Shown here piece after piece: positions 35,501 through 49,096 of a DNA stretch of 64,000 nucleotides. This DNA comes from Rhynochetos jubatus (taxonomy: Eukaryota; Chordata; Aves; Eurypygiformes; Rhynochetidae). The translations under genes and the position numbers were made by a program. Within the stretch, counting starts at the first letter, position 1, and each line of letters starts with the position of its first letter. The DNA is taken from assembly GCA_027574665.1 (NCBI GenBank), contig CM050648.1, positions 40,828,700 to 40,892,699 on the forward strand, in the 5' to 3' direction. The notes beneath the pieces were generated by a model. It did no database searches and was not told where the DNA came from. It saw nothing but the letters and a program-made list of their open reading frames with translations.

Positions 35501-36029
35501 AGTCACAGCATATCAAGAAAAGGTATGGGGCCCTGATGGTTGAAGTGTCAGGGGTGCTGCAGGCAGATGAATGCATAAAGTCACTTGCACACAGATGAAC
35601 AGTGAGGGGTGGGGCGGTGGGCGGGGGCAGTTTATCAGCTGCTGAAGAGATGAGTGACTAGAATAAGCATGAACTGCCAAGATGAGTTGCGACAATAATG
35701 GCAGCAAGTGTCCACAGATTCTTCGGGGGAGAGATTTCTGGTAGAGATGGGTAAAGAGCTGTGTTAGGTGAGATCGCCTGTGTCTGATCACCTGTATTCA
35801 AGGCAGGCAAATTCAGGATGAACCAGGTATAAGCGAAGGATGATCACAGGAAAGGACAGCCTATTGTAAAAGGAACAAACGAGGGCTATTTTTATGTCGA
35901 CTTCAGTCCAAAGACACCCCAGCTGTCTCTAGCAAGCGTGTTTTGGTCCAGTCCCCGGTAGCAGTGGACATGCTGTGGTATTCACCAGCAAGGCAGTCTA
36001 GCCTGTGCAGGAGGTGGCTAAGGTGCTAC

Positions 36030-36300
36030 TCTGCCTAGACTGAGCCTGATACCCAGGGCATGCAGAAAACATCTCGGTGTGTTTACTCTGCTAAAAAGAG
36101 GGATGAGAGAGGACATTATTTCTGTTTGTAACTACCTGAGGGAGAAAAAGCCCTCGGGGTGGAGAAGAGTGATTTCAGTCAAAGTGTTGGTAAAAGAACA
36201 AATGGTCATCAAGTGCCAGTGAATTAATTTCCAGCCATCAGAACAAGGACTTTCCAGTATGCCCAACCAGTAGGAGTAATGGTTCACTAATGGGACAGGC
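36030..36300 (+). mobile_element. Eroded CR1 LINE fragment (+ strand)
   Basis: The piece GACATTATTTCTGTTTGTAA followed by CTACCTGAGGGAG (about 36112-36144) aligns well with the sense CR1 segment 'gaccttattgctgtctacaactacctgaagggag'. The preceding GTGTGTTTACTCTGCTAAAA then AGAGGGATGAGAG resembles the upstream CR1 words 'ctgtttagcctggagaagaggctgagag'. AAAGAACAAATGG further on fits 'atagaacaagggg'. Internal deletions and many substitutions mark an ancient copy. The limits are approximate and its 3' terminus was not found. Confidence 0.65.
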
Positions 36301-38528
36301 CTGGACAGCTGAGACTGAGGACATTCACTTCTATGCCTCTGTATTTCCCTGACTTTTGCCATGCCTCCTCTTCCTTTCTGCAAGCAGTGAACTAGTTAAA
36401 TTGCTGAGTAACTCTAGAAACAGTGCAAACAAGCAGCAGCTGCACCATTGTTTCCAAATAAACGTATATTTAAATGACCTGGTGAAGGATAAGATTGAAG
36501 TGATAAAGCAGTCGGATGGTGAACATGTACAATAGAAAGTGTTACTGTAGACTGTGTCATTTTTTCCGTTCCAAAAGTGTTCTTAATAAGTATTAAAACT
36601 AATCAATGACACATGCCTAAAACTGATCTGATACATTTTATCCTGATGATGAGGACCTCAGGAATGTAGGCATGGATTTTAAACTAAGGTAGCTTGCCAG
36701 CACATGGATTGAATGATCATGACCATTTCATGGAGGGATAATTAGCTTTTTGTTCTCTTTTGGTTTAGCTGCTTTTATTATTTTAAATGTATGTCCTCAC
36801 CCTTGTGTTCACAGCGAAACCATTTCCTTGTCTCTGACCTCATGGCTACACAAGGTGCTAAGTGAAAACCTTCATAGTCACTCTCTGATTTCTAGGATGT
36901 AGTGGTGAGTGGCAGGAAAAAGAAACTATATCTTTCCCTCCTTTCTCTTGATCTCTTTGAACAGCAGAATGAGATAAATCTTAGTTTCTAAGGATATTCC
37001 AGTACTTTTCATGTGAGGTGGACGTAAAGAAAAAGCAGTGTATAATGACAGCAAGAAGCTTCATCCAGAAGGAAAAAATGCATCAAACACAACCGCATTT
37101 TTAAATTGCGTACTGGTTACAATGGTTTCCAAACAGCCAGAGGTTAATTTCTTTGGGTTACTGTGGCCACATTGCATAGGCTTGCCCAGCACAAAAAATA
37201 GACTACATCGCTTTTACCTGACTGACGTCCCATGTTAGTCAGACAGATTTATTCTCACAATTATATGTTTTCTCCATGTATTTTAGGTTGCTGTGACTTT
37301 CATAGGTCTTTAAAAGGAATTGGTTATTTTTTCTTAATTATGAAAATATTATTTCAATAAATGCAATTTAATTAAAACAAGAATTTCTGTGAAAACGTTT
37401 AAATAAATACAGTATTCTTTTACAAGTATGAAAGGAGTTACTATTTGCTGTTTCATTTCCTCACTAATATGCTGGCATGTTTGGTTTGAACCTGAGCTTG
37501 TGGAAGTTTATTCTTAACCAAAGCAGTTCCTTTTTCATGTAAGTAGGTTAAATGTGAGTTGTAGAGCCCTAGGGCTCTTTTTGTTCAGTTTTAAAGCCCC
37601 CTCAAGTGGGCCTCTTTTAGAAACCTGGAATCATATGTTTGTAAGGTTGATCCAAATTACCATTAGAATAGCTCTTTTCAACTCTTTATTTATACAGAGA
37701 ATCGTAAAAAATGCACCGAACTGACAAGGTATTAAATCAAGCTGAATAAAGACAGTTAATTTTCTTTTTGCTCAACAACTATTTTTTTAATGGAAACTCT
37801 GAAATTGAAAAAATTGTCTGTAGAGTATGTTAAGGTGCCATGCAGTATAATAAAATGCTATTACTGTCAAAAAGGTACATGATAAAGTGCATTTGCACAA
37901 AAGGCACATATTAATGTCAATCACTTTCAGGTGATTTATATACTAACTGCAGTGTTTTAAGAAGATCAATATTCTTTGTTTTGACAACACTTCAGAGCCT
38001 TGTACTTTCCTGACAGTATTAATCTTTCTACCACAGTATGGTAGAATAATTTTAACAATTAGTGAGTGGTCAGTTTGGTGAAAAGATATGCAGTAATAGT
38101 ACATTTGAATATTCCAAGTAAAACCCATAATGCATCTTTGAGTAAGATAAACAGGGTAATAATTCTAATTTTCAGCAGAATATAATGTTATGTAATTAGT
38201 ACAGAGTTCTCAAAGTGGTGATATTTTCACATCTCCTAAAATGCATTTGTTATGTATGTATAATAATTACTCCCATCACAATACTATCAAAATGCCTCCT
38301 AAGATATAATAATAGACAGAATTATAATAGTTTTGGCACATAATTTTCTGATCTACTTCTCAGAAGTCATCAGAAATACTTTAATGTTTTTCTTTATTTT
38401 CTCTCTTTCTCTCCTTTCTTTTCAACTTCTGCATGTTTTTCTCTTTTTATCCTTGTTTTACTCATTTGTCATCCATTTGTTTTCCTTAAAGCTCTTATGT
38501 TATTTTTTTAGTGGTAGAGTGGCTAAGG

Positions 38529-38550
38529 AAAAAAAAAAAAAAAAAAAAAA
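38529..38550 (+). repeat. A22 homopolymer
   Basis: Twenty-two consecutive A residues after a T-rich stretch (38380-38510). No retrotransposed body was recognised upstream. Confidence 0.8.
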
Positions 38551-39133
38551 TTATGCTATTTCTTGTCTCCTCTTGTGAAGAATTACTTGTTTAAGAAGTT
38601 CCACAGCTCCTGCAGAGCTCAGCTGTGAAAAAATTGCTTCCGTAAAAGAAGAAAATCCTGAAGGTATTTTTGGAGATGTTCTGGAGAGATACCAAAGAGT
38701 TACTCTTTTATTACAACCTGATTTTACCACTGCTTACCTGTAAGGCCTGGATCAGCTGTCTCTTACATCCTATACTTCTAGTTTCTGTAGGATGCTGAGT
38801 ATCTGTATCGCTAGGGCCATAACCTTAAAAGTTGATAACAGAGCAGTAGTTTTCAAGGTTTTTCATGACTTTTAGTCTTCCTTTATTTTAAAAGTAACTG
38901 AGACACTTTGGAAAGCATCTCCAGCAATACAGTTATTTCCTTATCTAAATAACTCAAGTGTAGTGTAGGAGGTCGCTGCTGTCCAGTCATTAGGTGTTCA
39001 TGATAATAGCTGTAACATCTTTGCAAAGGCAGGTCTATATTCTGTATTGCATAACTTAACTTTCACTTTCAGCATGCTAGGTATCTTGTAAATTTTAAGT
39101 CCAGTAAAACTCATCGTGAACTATAATAAGAGT

Positions 39134-39153
39134 TAATTAACTATAGTTAATTA
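39134..39153 (+). promoter_or_regulatory. 20-bp perfect palindrome with paired TAATTA sites
   Basis: TAATTAACTA followed directly by TAGTTAATTA is self-complementary with no spacer. Each arm has a TAATTA homeodomain core and overlaps a GTTAATTA word close to HNF1/POU half sites. The symmetry would suit a homodimer; binding is inference only. Confidence 0.45.
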
Positions 39154-40203
39154 CAGTGAAAGATTATGCATTTCTCCCTCACACATTTCCTCCTATTAAA
39201 GTTATTTACAAAGCAGGTATTAAAAATACAAAATGTACATAAACAGGCTTTCATCACAGCCCTGATGGCCAAGCTTAGCTCGCCTACCCTAGGTGTCCTG
39301 CTGCCTGAAGAACAGACTAACTCTTTTGTAGTTTGCAATGGTATGGCTGTACATAAACAGGGAAGCAGACTGGTTTTTTAGGTCTTACCTTCTTCAACTT
39401 GTGTCCATGTCTGGGGACCCTCGCTGTAAGCACTCTGCCCTCGGCTTGGTCAGGGTGGGTCTTGCTGCGTCTGCTGCAGCAACTGAGCCATGATGCAGAA
39501 GAGAGGGAGAGGGACCAGAAAGGACAAAGGAGGTCTGTGTATTTTGGGAAGAAGTGGGCTCCTGTGAGCAGAAGCTGAGTTAATACTCAACAGCAATTTG
39601 TGTATTTGGTTAGTGACTTGTGAACGCAACTTCTGCCTATGATGGAAACTTAATAGGTGGAAAATTCAGATAAGATTAACCACTCATTACATATTACATG
39701 TCAGCGGTGTTGCTTTTGCAGCCCTGAGAGCATGGCATAGCTTTCATGAAGCCATGATGAATATTGTAGGTTCCTGCCATGAGCCATTGGCTTAGGATGG
39801 GGACAACAAAGGCAGCAGAGTTTGTCTGTGGCGTGATGCTGCATGGGAATACTCATGGGTTGTGCAGTTTATACCTAGATGGGTCACAGCTGTGCCTAAT
39901 AGTCTGATCTATTTCTACCCTATCAGATTATTTTCTAAGGTTTCCTTTCTCAACCTGGAGGAAAAACAGTTGTAGGATAATCTGTTCATTGTTCATAGTG
40001 AGTTTTGTAGTGCTTCATATGACACAATGAACTAGTGATGGTAATTCAAACTTTAAATGATTGGGAAAAAAAGAAATATAAATACTTTTCAACTGGCAAC
40101 TAATTCCCTATCTCAAATAATTGACTTTTATGTTACAGAACTGGAAAAATATCACAAAACATTGAACAATGGCATGGCTCTATAATTTTTTCTAAAAATT
40201 CTG

Positions 40204-40247
40204 CTCATCAACTTTCATATGCATATGAACAAATGAAAGTTGATGAG
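40204..40247 (+). repeat. 15-bp perfect hairpin
   Basis: CTCATCAACTTTCAT (40204-40218) and ATGAAAGTTGATGAG (40233-40247) are exact reverse complements around a 14-nt spacer that itself contains ATGCATAT. This is the longest perfect short-spacer stem I found in the window. No flanking duplication was recognised. Confidence 0.85.
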
Positions 40248-40462
40248 GGTATTGCATTGCTTAATGTGCTGGATAATATTCTTTTTAAACATCTGATAAG
40301 CAAAAATTCACTGCATGGTAAAAGTCAATCACTGTAAACGTGTCTGGTTAGAGTTAAAATCCCTATCTTACCCTAAGCTTATTTATTTAGCTGAAGAAGA
40401 TTAAAGGTTAAGTTTTAGACACTTTTATGACTGCATTCATGGAAGGTTTTTTTTTTCTTCTT

Positions 40463-40487
40463 TCTGTTTGCCATTCTGGCAAACAGA
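40463..40487 (+). repeat. 11-bp perfect hairpin with 3-nt loop
   Basis: TCTGTTTGCCA (40463-40473), TTC loop, TGGCAAACAGA (40477-40487). It lies 215 bp from the 15-bp hairpin. The near-zero loop makes cruciform or RNA hairpin formation easy. Confidence 0.8.
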
Positions 40488-41549
40488 GCACTTCCCTAAG
40501 AGCACTTACACAACCCTGCACCTGTTCATTTGTACGGTTGTTAGGAAAAAATGGTTAAATTAGCATTCAAGTCTTTGGGAGAAGGTTTTATTTTTGATTT
40601 GAGATTGTTGTCCTATGTATAGCAGTCATATTACTTAGATTTTCATATCAGTCATAGCTGGCAAATTATTTCTCAAGGTTATCCGCTGTCTTCTGGTACT
40701 GCTTATACCAACCTATTAAGTAATTCCAGAAGAGGCTGTGATTCTAGTGGATTCTGCAAGAAAGAGCTTCTTGATATCATGATTCCTGGGTGCTATAGAA
40801 GATCCTTGGCTTTCTAGGTACGCTTGTATCTTCTGTGCTTCAGAAGGTCTCCTATTTCAATCCATTGCAGGAAATGGACTTTAAATTCTTCCCTTTTAGA
40901 GAGATATAAACACAGTGCCTTATTTTTACCTAGGTTGCAAGTCTTGGCTCTTTTCCTTTAAGGTCGCTACTGATTTTATCTACATTAAAGGCAGTGATAG
41001 TGAACAAGTGATTCATTGGGTCGACTTGGCTGATACAATCAGCAGAAATGAAGACAAAAGTCCATGTGTTCTAGGTTCAGTACAGTCTAAAAGAACATTT
41101 TAAGTTCAGGCTGTGTATGTGGGAATAAAAACAGTGCTGGAAACTACATATAGGAATTATTGCACTACCAGTGAACTGTAGCCACATCTTGTACGATGTT
41201 GGTACTGTGTAATAATCTCACCTAAAGACATGGCTATAGTCATGTGCATTTGAAGCTAACAGTTTGCAGTACTAAAGCTAAAATTTGTCTGCAATAATGT
41301 GGACTGTTTGCTTTACTAAAATTATTCACATGGAGGAGTCTGGCTTAGCCCTTGGATTATGAGCTTTGTTAAGTCATACTTTGACAGTATCAGTTCAGCA
41401 GTGCTTAAGTAATAAGTACATGAGGTGATGTTTCAGTGGTTTTCTTTGTTGAGCAGGAAATTAAATCACAACGTTCTGGTGAACTTAGAAAATTTTATTC
41501 TGTGTTTCTAAAATGATCAGTATGTCTTGGAGTGAAGATGAAATTCTTT

Positions 41550-41583
41550 TTCATATTCATATAGATGAATTTCATATTCATAT
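41550..41583 (+). repeat. Direct repeat TTCATATTCATAT (two copies)
   Basis: The 13-mer occurs at 41550-41562 and 41571-41583 with an 8-nt spacer, and is followed by GAAAATTCATATGCATTC, a partial third copy. The block also has internal palindromes (CATATG, ATGAATTTCAT). Confidence 0.65.
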
Positions 41584-44500
41584 GAAAATTCATATGCATT
41601 CACATTATTCAAGCTTGACAAAACATATAACCAGTCCAAAGATCTGCTGTAAGGCTTGAAAAGTAGCTTGCCCAGATAATATCAAGCCCCTGTCTCCCTC
41701 ATAGCTACAGTTTACTTCATTTGCAGAAACACTTGTTAGTACACTATTTGAAATCTACTTGCAGGAGAAGAGATCTTAAGATTGAGGCCCCAAACAAATA
41801 ATCTTCAGCTGTTAAATGTTATCATCAATTCAGGCAGCTGAGCCCCCCTAATCTACTACCCTGCCATCAGGGCAACCGTCAGTGAACAACAAAGTATTGA
41901 ACAAAAAGGAAGAATGCCACCATTTGAATCATTATTTCATGTAGCTCTGGCATTTTCCTGAGAAGTTATGCAAATTCCAAAGGCCTGATTAGTTTGTATG
42001 ATTTGAAAGTTAATGTTGTGAAAGGTAAATGTATTTAGATTGGCTTCACATTACTTGTTCATGTTAGACTCTTTTTTAGAGTAAACCTTATCAGAAATTA
42101 GCTGCCTGAAGAGATATGCAGGCATAGAAGAAATTAGTCATCAAAGACAAATGCCAGCCTGAAGCTGACCAGACCTTAGTCTCCATTATCAGGTTTAAAA
42201 GGGGCAGCAGACAACTAGGGAGTAAGTCCTTTGAAATGGAGCCCAGTTCAGCCTGTCAGGGACCACATTTAGATTTCCTGCATTTTCTTAAGCATTCTAA
42301 TTTGACATACTCTTAAAGATGACATGAGGGTGTGATTATATGTAATTCAGCTTCTGTTTTCTTCTTCAGCTTAAGTTTCTAAAAATTTCTCACACTAATT
42401 TAATTCTGTGTATTCTGAATACATCTTCACATACACAGGTAATTTGCAGTGAGTAGTTCTTAGGTTTAATTTAATTTGAGGCATTCTGTTTACCTTTGTG
42501 GAGTTTTGCCTACATTTTTGTTCACATGATGGTTCACTATGGGATATTTTATAGCGTGAAGAAGGATGTCTTTTGCTCGGGAGCAAATTGGGATTGCATG
42601 CAAGAAAAAAGAGACGCAGTGTATTCCCTCCCCTTTCACGGCATGACTAAAAGAAGCAGGGCACGTATGGGTGTTTATCCATTGCACAAGGCTGTATGTG
42701 AAAGCCATTGAAGTATGTGAAAGCAAGCTTACAAGAGCCATTGTTTCCCCCCATCCTGTTGGAGGGAACAGGAGCTGCCCCACTGCGGGGAGGGAGAGCA
42801 AAAAAAGTTCAAGTCTGCCTCTCCCTGATTTCTGTGCCACTCTCAAAATGTGGGAGAAGCAGAAAGGAGCTGAGATTCTTGAGGGAGCATTTCTTTCCTG
42901 GGCATCTCACAGCTAAGCACTACCCTTCGCATGCCTGGGGTAGGGGGGCTGAGTGTATTTCTAGCCTTAATTTGAATTCAGTTGCTGTAAATTGAATATC
43001 TTGGGTGCATATTCACATTTTGTAATGAACAGGGGTGTTGATCACTGTAGGTCCATTCGCTCCATTTGCTACTATAATAATACATGTTTTTGAAAGTCCT
43101 GATTTTTTTAATGAAATACATGCTAATACATTAAGGTGCTAGATCTCTTACGTATGGAATCACTAATTCTGGAAGACAGGAGATGATTAGGTAGCTGAAG
43201 TTTCACCAGGGTTTCATGTAAAGACTCCAGCTGAGTTCAGAAACTGAGACTTGGATTTTGAAAGAGCACCTTTCCAGCCTCTCATGCAGGCAAGCTGCCT
43301 GCTGCCAGGCAGTGGTAAATCAGTGGACAGAGAGTGGGGTTGTTTGGTTCTTTAGATCTCACAACTGGTAACAGTAAAATTCTCATGCTTATACTTCATC
43401 ATGTTGTACGCAATTCTTGTCATAGAGAGCAGTGTCATGGATGCTATTTGGTTTAAAAATTTAAAGCTGTTTATAGCATTCACGGCTAGCAGACTGAAAA
43501 CCTGAACTCCATATGTTTTTAAAATAAAATACAGTGTGAGTGAGCAGTTTTCATGTCTTTCATTTGCTGAGCACAGTCCAACATTGCTCTTTTTCTCGTG
43601 TTACCGTATTTTTGAAACTATTTTTTGGTTTTGTGGTCATGGTGCTTCTTCCATTTTTAAAGTGCTTGTCTTACTACTTCTTTTTCTTTTCTTAGAAATG
43701 ACTCTTTTCTTCCCCTCCCTCTCCTGAGAGTATTACTGAGGTCTGTTACTGGAACAATAAGTCTTGTGGTGTCCTACACTTAGCATAAAGAAGTTAATTA
43801 GTTTTAGGCAGTAAAACTTTGTAATAAATACGTTGATGTTATACTTGCCTGAGTTGCACTATGTAAACCAGAACTTTGAAGTCAACAGAAATATTATCTG
43901 AGAGAGTGGTAGCTGGGCTTTTTGAGATAACTTGAGACTGAAAATAGCTCATAGTATATCAAAGCAGGAATTATATGAGCTATAATGATAAGATTGCTAG
44001 TTGGGAAGCAAGACTATGTGAAATTGAAGGAATATCCTGATATCATTGTATTGGCTTTCATGAATTCTGGATGATATTGTGCATTTTGGTTTCAGCAGTT
44101 AAAAGTCTTGTATTTATAGACCAAAACTTGTAATGGTTTTTATATGCTAATGAACTTCAATCTTTTATGTATTCATAAGAAATGTTTATATTTGAGTTAA
44201 TTACATCTTAAATCATTTATTGCTATTATAATACAGCTATTCAATTAATTATTAAAATAGCCTTTTTGAATACTTGATTTAAAATAACACTGGCATATCT
44301 GTGGAGGTCTTTGTATTTTTATCAATTTTTTTTTTACATTCTTTTCAATACTTGGATCAGCAATCATAATGAATAAGCTGTTATGCAATATTCTAACAAC
44401 TCAAAGACTATGGAAGTAGAGTTTTTATTTTGTATATTCCTGTTTGAAAGGAGGATAAAGAAATAATGTCCAAAGTGAGAGACATATGATTAAAAATGTT

Positions 44501-46699
44501 GGACTTGTTCTTTCAGGGTCCCCAGTGTAAGAGTCAATAACTCTTAGAAAATGCTCAAAAGCAGTGATTGATGGCTTATAGCATTTCTTATAGCTGAGCC
44601 CAAGAACATTTGTTGCTTCATCTTTGGGAACATTTAAAAGTTTGGGCCTGTAGAAATGCTTCTAATGCATGTGAGTAAAGTCTGTATGCTTGGGACCTAC
44701 ATCATGCTCTCCAGGCTTGAGTTAGAGAGGTCTCAGAGCAAACTCGATAAGGCGATGTTGTGTTGTTACAGATTTTATCCTTCACATAAGCCATTATGCT
44801 CAGGTTTTCTTTCAGGTGGTGGTTCTTGAGTCCCATATCTGAAAACTCCAAAGGTTAATCCACAAATACAAACAATCATGTTCCTTCTCTTATTACTACC
44901 TACAGATTGATCCATGTGCTTCATATCATACTGAGGAAGTGCTTGTTCGAACACAGAAATTCATTCTGTAAAGCTGTTTGAGATACATGACACTTAAAGA
45001 AAAATGGTCGAAAAAAGCCAGTACAAAGCAAACCATGTTATAAAGGCTGCATTGCCAGATATAAGAAAACTGAGTTATTGGTCAGTATAAAAGGAATGAA
45101 AACAACAGCCAAAATTATGGTTTATATTTTTTCTAGTCAGGACAGGCCAATATATTTCCTAGACAAACCTGTTGAAATTCTGCAGTAAGTGCAGCAAGGC
45201 TGAGAGAATGGTTATTTTAGAGTGTGTGCAAGCCTATACCATGTGCTTCATCAGTTTTTGTCCTGCTTGTTAGCCTAGTGAAGGGAACTTTGAGACAAAA
45301 GATGCCTTGTTATCTTCATTACTCAAACATACTAAGAAATGAGGAGGAACAGGCGATTGCCCCAGTTTATACAAAGAGTAGGTGATTGAATATTATCGAG
45401 TCTACATTTCAGTAGAATTAATGTTACTCAGTATCAGAGCATTATGTGCTTTAATTTAAACACTGTGGATAAATCCTCTTCAGTCTACAAAGCATTTTTC
45501 TTCAAGGCTTTTCTGTGCTTTTTTTTTTCCCCTCTAACATCAATAGCAGTTATGTGTATGCAGCAAGAGAAAAACTTCTATCAGTAAAATCCTGTTTGCT
45601 CTTTATTCAGAAAAATAATGGTCTTTATCTGTAAATACTATATTTGTGCCTACAAATCGATTTAAATATTCCTTACACATACATTCTGTGCAGAAGTATC
45701 TTACGTCATACTCAGTGGAGGAAGCACTAGTAAAATATTCAGTACAGTTACTTGAAAAGGAAAGATGTTGGCTATTGCAGTATTGTGTTTTATATATACC
45801 CATGGGTTGTAAAACATAGAATTCAGGTCATATTATAGGAAAGATTTTAATTCTTTGAAACTTTTGCTAAAGCTGTCCTTTTCTGTCTATTTCAAGTTTT
45901 TCATGTAAACATGTAAAAACCAAAATTTATTTTCTGTGATGATGGAATAAAAAGAAAGCAGCATAGAATATCAGTTGTTATGTGCTATATAACATTTCAT
46001 TCTAGATTTAAATAGTTGATACAGATTTTATTTTGAAAGGTTAACGTCCGTCTTGGAACAGGTTATGGAATGTTCACATCGTACGAAAATATATGTATAA
46101 CCTTCACATCCACTGAGGGCTCCCTTATACCTATATATTTTTTGTTACGACTATATCCACTGTAAGTTGGGAAAGTTACATTAAGCAGCACTATAAATAT
46201 GGGAAAAACCTCATTGTTTTTTGTAAATATTTTGACAGAATTTAGTAATGAGGAGGAGAAGCACATGGAAACGTGTGCAAGTGTCCATGCATGTATATGT
46301 AAAATTGAGGCAGTGCTGGACATTAATGATTGTGCATGACTAGGCAGATAGTTCCGTGTATGACACAAGAGTTATAACAGGAATCATAAAGAAATACTTT
46401 TTGTACGTTTTTTAAAAGTCTTGTAAAGTACATCAGAAATGCTTAACATGATCTCTGCAACAATGTGTAGATTAAGGACATTGATAACCGAGTATGTTCC
46501 ATTGCCCTGCTCTTTTCAGTCAGTGCCAGCATTGCTTGATATCAGCCTGCTTTGGTCATTTTACTCAGATTTTATCTATGACAGAGTACGATGTCTAACA
46601 GAGGGTTTTGTTCTTAAATCTAAACTTTACACATTGTCAATGCCATGGAGTTCTCTACTCCACATCAAAAAGGGAGAAGAATAAATTTTTGAGCATTAC

Positions 46700-46738
46700 A
46701 CCGAAAAGAGTTTTCAGTGAAGAAAAGTCACTTTCGGT
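46700..46738 (+). repeat. Nested inverted repeat (imperfect)
   Basis: ACCGAAA (46700-46706) pairs with TTTCGGT (46732-46738), enclosing a second stem AGTGA/TCACT (about 46716-46731) with an unpaired insert on the left. Short and imperfect, so weak evidence. Confidence 0.4.
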
Positions 46739-49081
46739 GAAGAATTTTCACTCCTCCTGTTTAGTTTTAGCAACTGGACTGGTATTTTGGAGCTTTGTAC
46801 ACATTGAAAAGGTGCCTGCATTGATCAGCTACTTAATTACCATTGATTCTCAGTGTGAGTACATAATCTCATGGCACAGCCCGAGTAACAATTGTTAACA
46901 TTTGACTAATCAATTAACTATTTCAGTATTCATGAAGGCAACAGATAAGACTGATTCTCATCTGAAAGTTAGCACTGCTGAAGAAATACCAGTTTTCCTA
47001 GTTTTATAGTAAACTTTTAATTTTCTTTAACTGAAACCTATGAGATATTTTGTTTGTCCTGTATATAAATGTATCAAATACTCAAATCATCACAGGGAGA
47101 CTGGCTCAGAGGAAATGTTAAACAGCAACATGTGCTTACTGTGGTATTTCCACATGTGTATAATCTTCATTATTTTACCCTTGTGTTCAAATCTTGCATT
47201 AGTCCAGCATTTCTGATTAAGTAAATTTAGGACTTGTAAAAAATACCAGATTGACGGAACTGGAAATTTAGTCTTCCCACTTGTCTGCTAAATGCATGGC
47301 CACAGGCAGATACAGTCGAAAACATCAACACATCTTCCAGTGGCGCAGTGGCTCCAGAGGAACTCTGCAAAGGTCTACATTATAATTCATCTCCTTGGCC
47401 AGCTGCTCCTTGATACACGTTTAGGGCAGATGACAGATGCTCTTCAGGAAGGGCGTTTCTGCGCTTTGTTGTCTGTGTCTGCAAAGAGCATTTCTGGACA
47501 GTCTGTATTTCACATGGCTGTTTCCGCACCGTAGAATGGGAGGAGAGCCATGGCTGAGGTCTAGCTCGGGATGTTACAGTGATCCTACCGGGGGGCTGGT
47601 ACCACGTTAATGGTGTGAGCTACGCAGTTGCACAACGCTGTCTTTGATACGAGAGCTCATGCTGGCCGGCGCTAATGGGGGCAAAAGCTTCTTACTTCCC
47701 TGTCAGTTGTGAGGAAATCTTCCCTTTCATCTGCTAACCTTTCGGGACTGGTGACCTGGAGATGTGTATGCCTACAGTTTGTTACTAGGTTCTTTGTTCA
47801 TTTAGTTTTTCTCATTAACGTGTTCCGTAATCATGCATTGTGAAAATACCACTACACTTCAATGACATACCCATCTTGAAAGAGTTGCTGGGAAATAGGA
47901 TTTCAGCGAGTTAGAAAAAAATATTTTTTCTGTTTAACATAACAATACCTATACTTTGTAGTAAAGTGTAGATACCAGGGAATTATCAGTACATACAATT
48001 TTATCACTGCATACAGCTTGTTTTCCCTGAGTATGCTTTAAGAAGCTTTGCATTACTGAAGTCCAAACTTTAACTATTGTTTAGATTGCCTTGTATTCCC
48101 CAGTTCCCTTCTTTTTAACCAGTACATGATTTAAGTTAGAGGGATCTTAAAAAAAAAAAAACAACCCTATCCAACCAACAAAACTTCTGTAGAGGAACTG
48201 AAGTCAGACTTTTTTTAGCAGAATAAAATGTGTTTTGCTGTTTTCACTGGTTAACTGTTGTTTAGTTGTCTTGGTAAATACTGCACATAATGTGTTCATC
48301 TTCAATTTAATATTTCGGTATGTTAAAGTTTATGATGACATAAACATGTTCTTGTCAGGGACTTCCCATGTGACTGCAGTCGCTGAAAACAAGGGTCCTG
48401 ATTCTCCTTCACAGTTTTGTAAATCAAGGGAATTCTCTTCAAGTCAGTGGAATTCAAGTTGAATGAGATCAGAGTGAAGTCTAGGGATATTACTTGTGAT
48501 CATTAGCCTGAACATAGGCTGCAGAACTGGATCCGTCTACGCGCCGAAGAGCCGTATGCTGAGAGTCATACTCAGGAAGCTCATTGAAGTGATGGATTCG
48601 TTCTTCAAACTTTAACGTGTAATAACTAGTACATACTTAGATGTCAGCGAATGTAGCAGAATAGGAGTGGAGATGGCAGACATAGCCAGCTGTTGCATAT
48701 CCATGCTATATTTGGCCCAGTAGATTTATGTGTTCTCTTTCACTGGCATGTCTTCCTTGAGCTTCATCAAGTGCGAGACACATATTGTTCCTGCCTTTAC
48801 TCACTGGCTTCCTCTTCTTCCAAAAATGAAGACTTTCTACAGGTGCAGAAATCCTTTCAAAGGTGAACTTATAGCAAAGGAAAATGTTGTTAGAGTTGAT
48901 ATCCAAGAAAGTCCAAACATTTGCAGTAAGTTTTGCCCATCACAGTTTCTAATCCTGAAATAATTGATATAAATAGTAGTAGAAGCTTTGAAATGTAACA
49001 TCCACAACACATAGACTGTGTTCCTCCTTAAATAAGGTTCTTTTCTAAGTCATTAAATAATAATTTAATACAAATTCAAGC

Positions 49082-49096
49082 TTTTTTTTTTTTTTT
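49082..49096 (+). repeat. T15 homopolymer
   Basis: Fifteen consecutive T residues following AAGC. Simple homopolymer with no associated element. Confidence 0.75.

Noticed and set aside
28013-38550. A21 and A22 runs as tails of processed pseudogenes
   Set aside because: No coding or RNA-gene similarity precedes either run and no target duplications were seen. Birds have few processed pseudogenes.
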